64,000 bases of DNA from Punica granatum (GCF_007655135.1 NC_045130.1:2170001-2234000); one strand, 5' to 3'; positions 47,201 to 58,935 are shown, numbered from the stretch's first letter. Numbers and translations: made by a program. Notes: generated by a model from the sequence alone, not told the origin.

Positions 47201-47835
47201 GAAGGAGGACATAAAGAAAAAATTTGCCTTTGCTTTCAGTGATCTCAGACGACATTGCTTAACACTCGTCATTTAGTCCACCAGGGGAAATGCGAACGCC
47301 CTAAACTGCATAGTGATGATCTTGCACTTCTTTCACTTACACTATAATGGATATCTATTTAAATCATAGGCTCAGGAAAAGGCCACCAATCATCATATTG
47401 AATCCTCCTACTTAGCCTCGCGACTGGAATAACATTTACTAGAAGAACGGGGAGGGGGGGTAAGAGGGGGAGGAGGAGAAGAAGAAAAGTCCTCCTTATG
47501 CGCTGATCCCTGCGACAAATTGGCTTCGCCACCAGCTTTAAGGGACTCGACAAAGTCCACCAATAATTCTCGTCCGCAAATATTGTCAACCGGAGAGGCA
47601 GTATCGACCTTGAACATGTCCGCCAGACATTCTTAGCAACCTCGAGACCCTCAAGATCAGTCCCGGGAGAGTGTTCAACTATTGCATTACCAAGGAATAA
47701 GCACGGAACCAGGAATTAGCAACTCCAAAAAGTACTAACAAAACGTCACTGAACAAGAACAGGACATTTTTCGGCATTACTTCCAGGACAACACCCCCAT
47801 CATTAAAATATTCAAAAAAAAAACCGCATATGTTA

Positions 47836-47838
<3 letters not shown>

Positions 47839-47866
<28 letters not shown>
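47839..47866. repeat. (GA)n at the exon 1 donor of SGT copy A
   Basis: On the gene strand the exon 1 end is CCAATG|GTCTCTCTCTCT..., so the splice donor is the first GT of a CT microsatellite. The intact copy has the same arrangement at 56038-56061. Confidence 0.85.
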
Positions 47867-47868
<2 letters not shown>

Positions 47869-48529
47869 ATTGGAGAGGAAGCCGAGGAAAGCTTCGACGA
47901 TGAGGCGGGAGACGGGAGAACCAGCCTTCATTTTCGGCATTTGCATCTTCGAGCTCGCTCACTGAGAGTTTGAGTGTCAGCTTTTGCATGATCATAAACT
48001 GCGGGAAAGATGGCATATGTCCGACTCCTCGCGCAAAACTAGTACCCTTAGCCTTCAATCAAATTACATCCATGCCACTACAAGTATTCGAAAAATATTA
48101 AATATTATATTAATTTTAATGCGATTAAGTCCATGCCCAGCATCACAATTGACTTGAAAGATTAATATTAATATATTCATTCATTGAATCGGGTGCGATT
48201 CCTCCGAACTTTCTTGGAGTTAAATTGAACCTCCTTTGATGAGATATCCTAAATAAAGAGTTTTCTAGTAGTGTTCCTTTATTTCGCTTTATTTGTTCTT
48301 GTATTAGTCTTATAGATCTATCTGTAAACCGATAAAAGAGAAAAAGCCAAAGTATTCCGACACCAAGTAATAGATTAGACGAGCTCCTATGAATATCATA
48401 CCGTGAATAAATAATTAGTAAATTAATTACATTGATTAATTTGGCATATAGTAACGTGAGAGGAAAATGAAAATACAGCGACAGTCTCAGCTAACTCTAG
48501 AGGAAGCATATATGTGATCTCAAAGCACA

Positions 48530-48890
48530 TGGTCCTAGCTTTCTTCGGTTCAACTCGCTGCCTCAATCCCCACTTTGGTCGATTCTGGCCATCCCATGTT
48601 GTCTCCCGCTGTCGCTCTGTTCAAGTTGAAGACGACTGAGACCAGAGTCCCTCCAGGAGAAGGTGGCAACAAATTGTCTATATGTATTTCCTATGACTGA
48701 CGACGGAATGTTCGCAGGTGTCAAAGACGCCCAAGCCTAAGGTAGAAGATGGACTATTTGGTAATTCCAGTGATGGCATTGGCTTCTCCGAGGAGAATGA
48801 GCCCTGGATTGGTCGAGTCGCTATGCTCGGGTTTGCTGTGAGCAGTAAACTAAAACCTGAGCACAATGATACGTTGATCTTTCAATAGCT
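48530..48890 (+). pseudogene. Truncated psbS duplicate
   Basis: Contains the end of psbS exon 1 (GCTGTCGCTCTGTTCAAGTT...), a shortened intron 1, exon 2 and the start of intron 2. Exon 2 (about 48719-48838) reads VSKTPKPKVEDGLFGNSSDG, then IGFSEENEPWIGRVAMLGFA, against IGFTKENELFVGRVAMLGFA in the real gene. The intron 2 start (GTGAGCAGTAAACTAAAAC, then ATGATACGTTGATCTT) matches 42441-42484. It then stops abruptly and the sequence becomes an SGT TPR exon on the other strand. No exons 3 or 4 remain. Confidence 0.9.
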
Positions 48891-50575
48891 TCACTGTACT
48901 TCCCGAGAGCATAGTATACAGGACCAAGACGATTGTATGCATTCCAGTATTTGGGGTCAAAGTGAATGGCAGCAAGACAGTCTTCAAAGGCTTCATTGTA
49001 CTCACCGATCTCAGTGAAAGCAGCTGCCCTGTTCAATGTTTTCATTATACAAATAAACCAAGACCGTGAATCAGTGGATCAAGGGAGTGAAAACTGGAAA
49101 AAAGAAAATCATACAAGACGCAAACATGTGAAAGGAAAGATGGAGACCAGGAAGACACCAATAACCAAATTTAGAAGAAAATCAACAGCTTGTTTGGATC
49201 GCAGTGTAGGGAGGGCAATAACCCTCCACAACTCCGACCCAAACAAGCTATAAGAATTTCAAACTCTGTGATGTATTGTTCAGAAGCTATTTTTAGTTTT
49301 GATACGTAGATATGCATGTGGAACTGTGTGTCTGGAAAAAAGCTGGATCTGGAGAAGAAAGTATGCAAATGGAGTGCATTATGCTCCTATATAAGAAACA
49401 ACCATCTCGGGTGCAAAGAACCTCGTTGTACTAATTTCAGATGTCGGTGCTGACCTGTCGACATAGTAAGTCGCACTATCTCCACGCAGTGCAAGGGCAC
49501 ATGTATAGAGCTGAATTGCATCAGATGTCTGGTTCGATCCCATAGCTTTGTCGCCTAACGAAAACACAATATAATGTTATAACACTCAACCATTTGCACC
49601 AAAAATATTTGCTTGAAGTGACAGTGATGAATATTGCTTCCTAGCCAGCAATTGTGAACTGGACTGAGAGATGCATCTAGAAATTCACACTTATACCACG
49701 TAGAAAGTCAATACAACCGTTTAATTACGTTTACTGTTTCTGAAGTATCAGTAGATGTTGTAATATGCCTATGCTTTTCGATTAAATTGAGAGATCTAGA
49801 ACAAGAAAGGGACAGTGCCAGTAAGGAGAATACAATCACCCTGTGATTTCAAGTTTTCAGCCATGTTGTAATTGTTAAATTCACAGCATCCAGAACCTTC
49901 CAGCTCCTGATGCAATGCAAAGCACGCGATTGTAATTCTATCTATCAGGACAAGTATGGCCAGGAAAGGGGGAAATGTAACATTTGCATACTGAACAACA
50001 CAAGTCTAATATTCATCAAAAAGAACCAATACAAGTCTAATAGCAAGCACGCGAAGATATGAAACCAGTCACAATTTTTAGTTTAAGACACCGAGATATG
50101 CGTTTGGTTTCAGAGTTAAAGTAACTTTGATTTTGATTGTGAAAAAAGACAAATGTTGTGTAGTGTGTTGAGTTAAAGTTAAAGTTAAAATTTTTGACTT
50201 AGGAAATGTGTATTTTTGTTGTGTAGTGGATTGAGTTAAAGTTAAAGTTAAAGTTTTTGTGATTTTAACCCTGAAAATAAACGACTACTGTGTTAAAGCT
50301 GAAAATACGACTGCTAACCCGCTAGTACATCAAAATCCTTCCTAATAGTTTCTCCGATTGGGAAATGTAGTGGTGTGGATTAAACGGAAACTATAACCTC
50401 ATGCAGCTGCATTTAATACGTTGCGGTAAAAATAAATAACCGAATAGCAAATAATACATCTACGGCTTTATGTATTAATTGATTCCCCTTCCAGGGTTGA
50501 AGTACGGCGCCAATCATTTGACAGTCAATCGCCAGAATGTCCTTATCATGAAGAGAATCACGGAACTTCCCAACT
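48886..50575 (-). pseudogene. SGT-like gene, truncated copy B
   Basis: Minus-strand SGT fragments are arranged as in copies A and C. RDSLHDKDILAIDCQMIG is near 50500-50570. GCCEFNNYNMAENLKSQG is near 49855-49910. GDKAMGSNQTSDAIQLYTCA is near 49470-49560. A TPR exon AAAFTEIGEYNEAFEDCLAA, with YWNAYNRLGPVYYALGKYSE, is near 48886-49032. The 5' exons (N-terminal domain) and everything 3' of this TPR are missing. The 3' break joins psbS-derived sequence. Not functional as an SGT. Confidence 0.83.
50105..50290 (+). mobile_element. Short MITE, GCGTTTGGTTT family, copy 2
   Basis: Starts ATGCGTTTGGTTTCAGAGTT and ends TTAACCCTGAAAATAAACGA, imperfect inverted repeats of each other. The interior has an internal duplication (TTGTGTAGTG...TTGAGTTAAAGTTAAAGTTAAA, twice). 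It is related to 21945-22140 in opposite orientation and lies in an SGT copy B intron or flank. Confidence 0.6.
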
Positions 50576-51308
50576 TATAGGAAGTAAATAATTCCAGTTA
50601 TTTTTAGAACTGAAATGGTCCTTTTGAAGGCCAAAATCCTAACACGGTCTAAAGTCTACCCAACTTCTAGGAAGGTCAAATTCCAGATTCACATCTCAAC
50701 CTTGCTACGATGCTCTCCTCTGGAATTACCTCACAAAAACAAATCCGGATGTTGCAAGGATGCCCGACTCCGAAATTGCACCACAAAAACAAATCCAAAA
50801 TGACCGGATCCGTAATTAAGTATGGTGCTGGCTACATCTGTATCACAGTTGGTTGTGGCAGCATACATGGAGGTGAAGCTGAGCGAACTGTAGGGTTTGG
50901 GATGACTCGAGGCAAAATCATGCTGACCAATATGGAAATGAATCTATAGAGTGAAATGGCAAAGTTTGAAAGTTCAGGGACGAAATTAAGTTAGTAGATA
51001 AAGCTTAGGGAGTAAAAGTGAATTCCGTTTTACTCTAGGATTTAATTCCGCAGGTTCAGCCTTCACTTAATCAAACACGAATCAGAAAAATCTGATGGAA
51101 CTCTTAGAAATTCACATCACCAATAACGGCTCGGGTCACCAGCTTGAATTCCTTGTAGTCTACTCGATCGAACCACTCTCCACAGTTAGTTGAAGTAACC
51201 GACAAGCCTTTAGCTATGCACAAACGCTCCTAGTAGTCCGGGCTAACTACGTTAGATTTGATAATATGTGCAGTGCCATTTTCTCTTTTTCCTAACCAGC
51301 AAGAGCTT

Positions 51309-54300
51309 CTATCCGTGAGCAGATTGACTCAGTTTTGATCCATCAGCAGCAGATTGGTCAACATCAGGTCCTTCACTCGAGTTCGGGTTCTGCAGGCAAA
51401 CAACACACGGAAACTCAGATCTGAAGAAATGTACAGGCATTGCTTATCATCACAAAATATTCGAAGCACACCAAAACAAGAACATCATAATATCATCGAT
51501 TCCTTTCAGTTCCATAAAAAAGCATTTGAGGGTGGTTACTACTTGGTCTTCTCTCTGGAGAAGTTCATCTTCGAGTTTCTGCTCAGCAGCCTGCTTCCAA
51601 AATTGTAAATAAATCTCCATTAGAGAGAGACGGGAAGAGAGAGAGAGAGAGAGTCTAGGTAAAAAGCAAACCTGAATCTTCTCTTTGATAGAGGCATTGT
51701 GTGGATTCAGCTCCAAGGCTGTAAAAATTATTTAGGAATTAGACGCTGCTTTTGTAGAATTCTCATCAACAACGCCCCCCCCCCCCCCCCCCCAAACAAA
51801 AAAAAACAAAAAAAAAAGAAACCTTAAAGGAATCAGCTATTACAAGCATTGAGTTACTCAAGAATATCTTCACTCTTAATTATGTAACCAAAACAAAAAT
51901 CCATCATGAAGGGTAGTGCAATAATAATAAAAAAGAACTTGAAATTCCATGATTGTTTCCATTATGGAAAGTACGCTCCTCTGGGGCAGTAGATGTAGAA
52001 AAGCCATATCGCCTATCCCGAGGAAACTGTCAAGCCACTCCCAGAAATTGGCATTGGAAAAATTTTAATAAACACACAAATCTGTGTATTTGCAGTGAAT
52101 CCAATTAATTAAGTCAAATGATACATTTAAAATCCATCAGGGTATATGTTCCTGTTAATATATAAGCAGAGCTAAAAGGATGATGGATTACTATCATGAT
52201 CATGTAAATAAAGTCTAGTACTAGATTTCACTAGGTCGGCATACAGTTTAAATAGAAAGAAATGGAATAATCCCATGCCCACCTTTTCTATACCCCTCCT
52301 CAATAGCATTGTGATACTTTCCCAGGGCATAGTATGCTGTGCCAAGACGACTATATGCCTTCCAATAGGTGGGATCAAGCTTAACGGCACGAAGACAGTC
52401 TTCAATAGCTTCATCATATTTGTTGATCAGAGTGTAAGCAGCTGCCCTGTTAATAGTGCAAAATGAGTAGAGACCATGAAAACTGTTGATCAAAGGAATG
52501 AAAGCAGGGAGGGACTATTGAAAGATTCAAATATGTAAGAAAGATGGAAACACTGTACAAATTACCTCAGCACTAGAAAGGAAAAAAAGATAATCTTATA
52601 AGATACAAAAACCATTCAGCTAGACTGTTCGGGAAAAATGGATCTCAGAAATCAGAAGCTGGTATGAGGGATGAATTCAATAGTTAACTTTCATATGGGT
52701 ATGCGGATACATTTGGTAGAAACCACTATTCAAAAAAGAAAAGACCCTCATTGTTTCATGGGTTAGCAGAGAGTAATAATAACAGTATTAATTGATAATG
52801 ATCACACCAGGAATTACGATAAATTAGGACCAAGATATTGTATTGCAGTACAATAGATTTACACTATTTATTCAATATATTTTTCTGGTAGATCAATTTA
52901 TACAATATAGCTTTGTTGATTCCATGTCAGGATTGTTAACTTTTTGCTTATTTAAGTGAAATTGCAAATTCCTGCTCTAACTGCAGTGAAATCCATGCAT
53001 TGATCAAATTAATAAATAGATACGTGAATAAAAAGTATTGAGGGTCTGGTTCATCCCAAATATGGATTCTGCTCTCTCCATCAAAAGTGCATCACTAGAG
53101 AAATATGCAAAACTCGGAGAGGAATGTAGTATGCAGTGGATTTCATTAGAAACGTAACTATCTGAAATTTAATGTGCTTTGATAAGAAGTTGTATTAATT
53201 TCAGTTGCAAGTGCCAACCTGTTACAGTAATAAATTGGATTATTTGAGGAAAGTGCAGTGGCAACTGTATATAAGTCAATTGCAGCATTGTATCGCATTG
53301 ACTCCATAGCCTTGTTGCCTGATAATAAGACAGATAAAGCAATATATCAGTTTAAACAGCCCATACCAAGCACCTTACAGTCATAGTGCAAATGTGGATA
53401 TAATTGAAATGCAAATGCAGATATAATTTCCCAGTCGTAACTCAGTATCAAATCTATTGTCTGCCAAGCCAACCACTCATTTACATTCAAACGCTTCTTG
53501 ATTCAAGTTGCACATAATATGCTCATGTTCACCATCAAGGAGAAGATGATCACCTTTAGATTTCAAGGTCTCAGCAGTATTTTCATTGTGCACCTTCTGG
53601 CATCCAGCATTCATCATATCCTGGTAAATAGTTTCCATTGAAAAAGGTTAGACATAAGAAAAGAAAAAAAAATCATTTGCAGATTGAAAGGTTGAGTCCA
53701 TTGGGATTTCCATGAGAAGATATACAAATAGGTCACCAGATAGGGGGAAAAATAATCATCAATGAAATTAAACACCACCACCACCCCCCCCCAACAACAA
53801 ACCAAAAAAAAAGAAAGAAAGTGGCCAGAATATCAAGGGAAAGATAAAGCACCAGCACAGCAAATATTATGTACTTCATTGTTCCAAATTGAGGCTCAAA
53901 AGAAATCTGTCTCTTGACAAGATAAAAGAATGCTTAAAACAGATTGCATATTCAGATGCTCCAATGTATGCTCCAGCATATGTAAGAAAACAAATAAAGC
54001 ATAAGCATGGAAAACAATATCCTGTCATAATTATTCACCCAGTGTTTTAAGTGAATCCAACCACAGAAGTGAACTATTCCAAGCCTTATACTAGGCAACT
54101 GCCAGATGAGATATTCACTTTGACAATCAGGATCTGTTAATCAGAGGTAATGAAGCATATGCACGACAAAGAACCAAGGCATGAATGACAGACATGCAAA
54201 GACTCTAGATACCAAAAGTTAGCTTGTCCCATGCGTGCAATGGGACCCTAACAGGAATTTGATTGTTTAAAAGATGTCATCAGTTATATTCTACATCTAT

Positions 54301-56140
54301 AATATAAGGCCGAAGAAGTTGATTTTTCTTAAGGAGCCATCACTCAAAGGCCAAATTCAGCACTCTCATATGAGCTGAGGGAATCTCTTGCATACTGTGG
54401 AATGCTACGATTCAACGAAAGCATAAATTGTTATCTGGTTCAATAGCCATTCTTTTAACATCATCCAATGAGGGGAGCCTCCAGCACGTTGAAATCTTAC
54501 TTTATGGTTTCTCGGATGGAATATATGCTGTTCATCAGAAGGAAATAATAGCACATACAACTGAAATGCAATGCTGCAGTTAAAATAAATAGCCAAGTAG
54601 ACGGGTCATACCGCTGTAGTTTTCTCTACTATTTGATTTGCTTTCTCCGGTGGAAGTACATCATGAAGCATATCATAGTTAATGGCCACGTGGTCCTGAT
54701 TCTCAAGAGAATGACGGAATCTCTGGCATAGCTCTTGTCTAAGTAAACCTGAGAATGAAATTGAAGAGACTTTTAGCGGAACAATCAGATAGTATGTAAT
54801 GAAATCCATCCCCCCCCCACCAAAAAAAAGAAAAAGGAAACTTTGAAGAGACATAGAGAAAGAGTGAGAGTGTACGGGGCTACCATTGTCAACTGGTTTT
54901 TCTGTTGAATCCTCACCCTGCTATTTAAGAAAAGTAATTACATGTTAGGACAAAGAAACACCACAAAAGGACGCAAAGAGAGACAACTTCTCAAGAATCA
55001 GCAAAGCAAAGCAAAAAACAAGACTGAAATTATTAGTCACTGGTATCATTTTCTTTCCAAGTGGACCTGGCTGATGGAAACCTACTATTTTCGGTCCAGC
55101 AATTCGAGAAAATAATCCACTAGTCCTACTCATGTTGTGCATGCTTATTTGTGAATGTTAGATGGAAGAGACAAAGTTACATGTGTTGCATTTATTCGAC
55201 TTGTCTCATGAAGCATATCCCATATTTCTGTTGAGATTGCGAGAAGTATAAACCAATTATTTGGCACTCAAACTATCAAATGACATTTGCGAGGACAATT
55301 GCACTTTATTAACAAGAAAATAAAACCACCTCAGGATAAGCTTTTTGCTTGATATGAGCATATAGACGCCAAGGAACGTCCACCAGAACCACCCGAGAAG
55401 AGGATGAACCTTCCTCTCGATTCTCCCTCTGCTCCGTGGGTTGAAGAGACTCAAAGTAGTCCATCAATTCCAATCCAACTGAACTGTTGGTTGAAGAAGA
55501 GTCAAGCTTAAACACATCTCTGAGACATTCTCTGGCAACCTCGAGACCTCCAGGATCAGCCCCCAGGGCAGGCTCAACTGTTGCAGTAACAAAGAACAGC
55601 CAGAGAACCAGTACAAAGAAAATGCTGTCATTTAGGATCTCAGATTGCCACAGGAAACTTTGACCATTACTTCCAAGGAAAATGTCTTCTGGAAAATGTC
55701 TGAAGACGATGATATTCCTAGAGCATCAAATAGGTGCATGAAGGGGGGTTGAAAAGCATGATCTGAAGTGCAACAAAGCCACATTGTCTCGAAAAACGTA
55801 CTCATTCAAAACCCTAACATTCAAATGAAAAACGTACAAGCTAGAATAAAAACGAAAAGCCATATCGTTCTCCAACTAACAAGCAGATATCTCAAGAATC
55901 GCTTTTACAACGTGCTAGCAAGCCATCCGAGAGTCAAAACACGGTCAGCACAAGAACTTCAAATTTTTCAGTGAACAGCAAGCAGAGATTGGCGGGAAAG
56001 AGCACAATGCCTCGCGAAATGTCAGCAGAAACTTCCGAGAGAGAGAGAGAGAGAGAGAGACCATTGGAGAGGAAGCCGACGAAAGCTTCGACGATGCGGC
56101 GGGGGACGGAAGAATCGGCCTTCAGCCTCGGCATCTGCAT
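51309..56140 (-). CDS. SGT-like TPR co-chaperone, intact reading frame (copy C)
   Basis: Ten exons (56062-56140, 55330-55577, 54884-54920, 54612-54748, 53554-53620, 53219-53318, 52283-52446, 51672-51718, 51543-51590, 51309-51389) join in phase to 335 residues. SGT (SGTA-type) proteins dimerise at the N-terminus and bind Hsp70/Hsp90 by a central TPR domain. The dimerisation segment reads SVPRRIVEAFVGFLSNVEPA. An acidic/Ser linker follows, then a divergent helix QRFRHSLENQDHVAINYDML. The three TPRs include GNKAMESMRYNAAIDLYTVA, YYCNRAAAYTLINKYDEAIE, AVKLDPTYWKAYSRLGTAYY and ALELNPHNASIKEKIQAAEQ. The usual long Q/M-rich C-terminal region of SGTA is absent; it ends DGSKLSQSAHG. Exon 2's 3' limit is the least certain. 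Two decayed copies lie downstream. Confidence 0.85.
51775..51793. repeat. Poly-C run
   Basis: Nineteen consecutive C bases in an intron of SGT copy C, just beside A-rich sequence. Length is likely unstable or misassembled. Confidence 0.85.
56038..56061. repeat. (GA)n at the exon 1 donor of SGT copy C
   Basis: A CT microsatellite on the gene strand starts at the GT donor itself (CCAATG|GTCTCTCTCT), as in copy A. This shows that the repeat predates the duplication. Confidence 0.8.
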
Positions 56141-56889
56141 CTTCGAGCTTTTCTCAGTCTGAGAGCCTCACTCGCAGTCCCAGTGACGAGAGCGAGTGTC
56201 CGCCTCTGCATGATCATGTTCCCTGCGAGAAAGACGGCATATGTCCGGCTCCTCGCGTAAAACTAGTACCCTCAGTCTTCACTCAAATTACATCCATGCC
56301 ATTAATGTATTAAAAAGACAGTAGATATTATTTAATGTGATAAAGTCAATGCCTAACATCGTACTCGACTTAAAAGATAAATATTCATTGAATGAGTTCG
56401 GTTTCCTCGAAATTTTGTCGGAGTTGGACCTTCCCTAGTGAAGGATTGGAATTGGACTATGAATAGGAGGGTCGGATTCCTCTCAATTAATGGCACAAAT
56501 TTACATACTCAAAATCAATAATTTTTTTTTTTTACTTAGTAGGCTAGTACAATAAGATATGAATTCCTAATGAGTACTAAACATAAAATCTCTTTGTTAT
56601 TTGACAAAAGCATGCGCTACCACATTATACCATCTTTGATCGAAATCTATTTTCGTTAATGAAATTTTCCTCATTCTTGTATATTACTTTAATAAATTAT
56701 TGTACCAGTTCATTAGGACCCTTTTCAACCGAAAAAAAAGGACCCAACCCTTCCAACGCCAAATGATAGGTTAGGCAAGCTCCTTTAGATATGATTCTAT
56801 TATCAATCAATTGATAGTCAACTAGATTAACTAACTGGTATAATTAAGTGATAGGAGAACGAAAAATAAAATGACATGAAAAAAATCAA

Positions 56890-57049
56890 AGAGAACGTGG
56901 CGTAGTGGTGCACAATTGCACGTCCTCTTTTAGTAATTAAGGGATTTCATATTCAATACTCAGTAGAATTAACATGTCTTTTATTAACTATTGTGATTAT
57001 AATTTTACAATACTAAATATGTGAAGCTCCCTTATAATCGGAAAAAAAA
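56890..57049 (+). mobile_element. tRNA-derived SINE, copy 2
   Basis: Begins GAACGTGGCGTAGTGGTGCA (A-box-like), with a weaker B-box-like ATTCAATACTC near 56951. It ends AGCTCCCTTATAATCGG plus an A-rich tail. The end matches the psbS-intron copy (CTCCCTTGTAATCGAG...), and both share the TAGT(A/T)...AATA...TTAATAAA body. The target duplication is not clear. Confidence 0.62.
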
Positions 57050-57800
57050 GATAAAAATTTCATAAATTAAGGCAGAAATATATGGCACTCTACTATTTGT
57101 GATTTTTTTTTTTTTTTTTTTTTATGTTCGATTGTCCATTTGTTGCTCAAAAGTGATGTCTCCATCGCTCGGAGTTAAGGAAGAAAAATGACAACCCTGT
57201 GGAAGAAAGTAGGGAGGGGGGAGGAATCTCCGAGCACATTAACTACTTAACTATCAATGGCAAATCATAGTCCCTTTAGGTAATCCCAAAACTAGTAATG
57301 GAAATTGATTGATGGTTGCATTGGCATCTTGAGAGGGGAAAATGAAGTCCACATTTCGAGGTAAGGTTCTAAGTTCGGTAGAGGTATCTCCACATATACA
57401 ATATGTGAAAAAAAAAAAAAAAAACTTTCCTAGCTCTGTACTGGGGGAGATACTTCCAGGCCCCTCGAATTAGATCGACAAAACTTGCATGATGAGGACG
57501 TCATAAACCTACGTGGTGCCCAACCAAACTCGACAGGCTATAATCGACCATACGGCAAAAAAATGGTCAAATCGGAAGTATGGATTTGCCCCGAGCAAAG
57601 GGGTAATTTGACATTTTGACACGATGGAAAGTACAAAAGTATTGTATAAAAGATGGTTTTATTTAATTTTTTCTTCATTTGGGGTTCCAAAATCGGAAAT
57701 AAGCTTTAGATTGGTAGAGAGGAGTGGGATTTTACCAAGTCGAACATAATAATATTCGTTCACCAAAAAAGAAAAAAGAAAAAAAGAACGTAATGATATT

Positions 57801-57835
57801 TAGAGAGAGAGAGAGAGAGAGAGAGAGTGAGAGAG
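57801..57835. repeat. (GA)n microsatellite upstream of the transporter gene
   Basis: About 35 bp of near-perfect GA, interrupted once (GTGAGAGAG), some 380 bp upstream of the start codon. It may lie in the promoter; GA tracts are common in plant core promoters and leaders. Confidence 0.75.
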
Positions 57836-58044
57836 AAACGTCTTACTTTTTTTTTTTTTTTTGGGTTGAGGGAAGGAAACGTTTTAGCAGTAGAAAAGGT
57901 TGAGAGGGGAAATTGAAGGGAACAGAAACAGAGAAAAGAGAAGGGGAAGGGAAGGGGAGAATATACTGAAACACAGAGAGAGAGAGAGGCAAATCACGTG
58001 GGATTGAGAGCAGCCGAAGAGGAGACAACTCCACCGTTACGCAC

Positions 58045-58073
58045 CTCCTCCTCCTCCTCCTCCTCCTCCTCCT
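58045..58073 (+). repeat. (CTC)n in the transporter 5' leader
   Basis: A perfect CTC trinucleotide run of about nine units, 140-170 bp upstream of the ATG at 58213, probably within the 5' UTR. Confidence 0.8.
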
Positions 58074-58212
58074 TTCCCCACTTCTCCATCTGAAGCAAAC
58101 CTTTCTCTCTCTCCTCTCATCGATCCCCCTCCGCCTTCTCTGTGTGTATCTCTCTGGGTGTTGTTTGTTTGATCGATTCGGTTCGGTTCGAATTTTGGGG
58201 GAGAAAGGAAAA

Positions 58213-58895
58213 ATGGAGGAGAGCTTGCTGTGCCAGTGGAGCGTGTTCAGATCTCTCCTCGCCATCGTCCAGTGGTGGGCTTTCAACGTCACCGTGATCA
58301 TCATGAACAAATGGATCTTTCAGGTCTCTTAATAAAAATTTCATTTTTCATTTTTCCGTTTCTGTTCTATCGGAATTGAGATTCGGGGATTTCAATGTAT
58401 CCCAGCTTGAGAATTGAATTGGGTGCCGTTTTCATCTGATTCGACATTCTCGTACGGTGCCTGAGCAGCCGCGAGCTGACTGACTCAGAAGCTGCTCGGT
58501 CCTCAGCTGTCGTAATTATACGGTGAACTGAGAGAATATGCTAACAGAAGCTTGAGATCTTCAAATCGTTGTCGCAGAAGAACTGATATGTTCTTAGAAG
58601 TCCGTACTGATGGCAATTTGCTGAATCGCTTTTATAGCTTCACCGGATCACATCTTTGAGCATATATTCATGTCGGGTTCCTCTAATCTGTCGAGATAAG
58701 AGAACAGATCTGATGAGATTTTTTTGTGGGGGCTTAGTGTTGTGTTCTTAGCGTGAGAGAATTCATAGGGCAGAGTTTTTGGGGAGCTGCGGAAGGATTC
58801 GGGATTGTTTGTACTGTGTGAAAAGTTCCCATTTTTCTGGTGGTACCTTTGCATTGGTCAGATAAAGTTGATACTTAGGCTTCTGAATGCATGAT

Positions 58896-58935
<40 letters not shown>

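Larger units (their letters stand above)
44134..47946 (-). pseudogene. SGT-like TPR co-chaperone gene, decayed copy A
   Basis: SGT proteins are TPR co-chaperones that bind Hsp70/Hsp90. Minus-strand exons parallel the intact copy at 51309-56140. Exon 1 (47868-47946) gives MQMPKMKAGSPVSRLIVEAF and GFLSN. Exon 2 is near 47410-47678. The LFQ..CDSVRDKDILVIDY exon is near 46750-46850. TPR exons lie near 45640-45735, 45290-45375 (GNKAMESKQIYDAIQLYSYA) and 44800-44970 (AAAFTEIKVYNEAIEDCLDA). Small exons are near 44285-44325 and 44134-44193. Lesions: a one-base loss in exon 2 (GCTAAGAATGTC where the intact copy has GCCAGAGAATGTC), an in-frame TAA in LKS*G, a destroyed acceptor before MAEQILNELRG (AAACGG for AAGCAG), and no last exon. 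Confidence 0.8.
56141..58212. other. Divergent intergenic region between SGT and UDP-Gal transporter
   Basis: Contains the SGT copy C promoter, whose first ~280 bp resemble the region upstream of copy A (47947-48250). A SINE copy lies at 56890-57049, with a long T run (57103-57123), a (GA)n tract (57801-57835) and the GC-richer transporter leader. No gene seen; the minus-strand frame at 57843-58310 is antisense to leader and exon 1. Confidence 0.6.

Noticed and set aside
57843..58310. 155-codon minus-strand frame rich in Arg and Ser
   Set aside because: Antisense to the leader and exon 1 of the UDP-Gal transporter. The Arg run comes from the CTC repeat.
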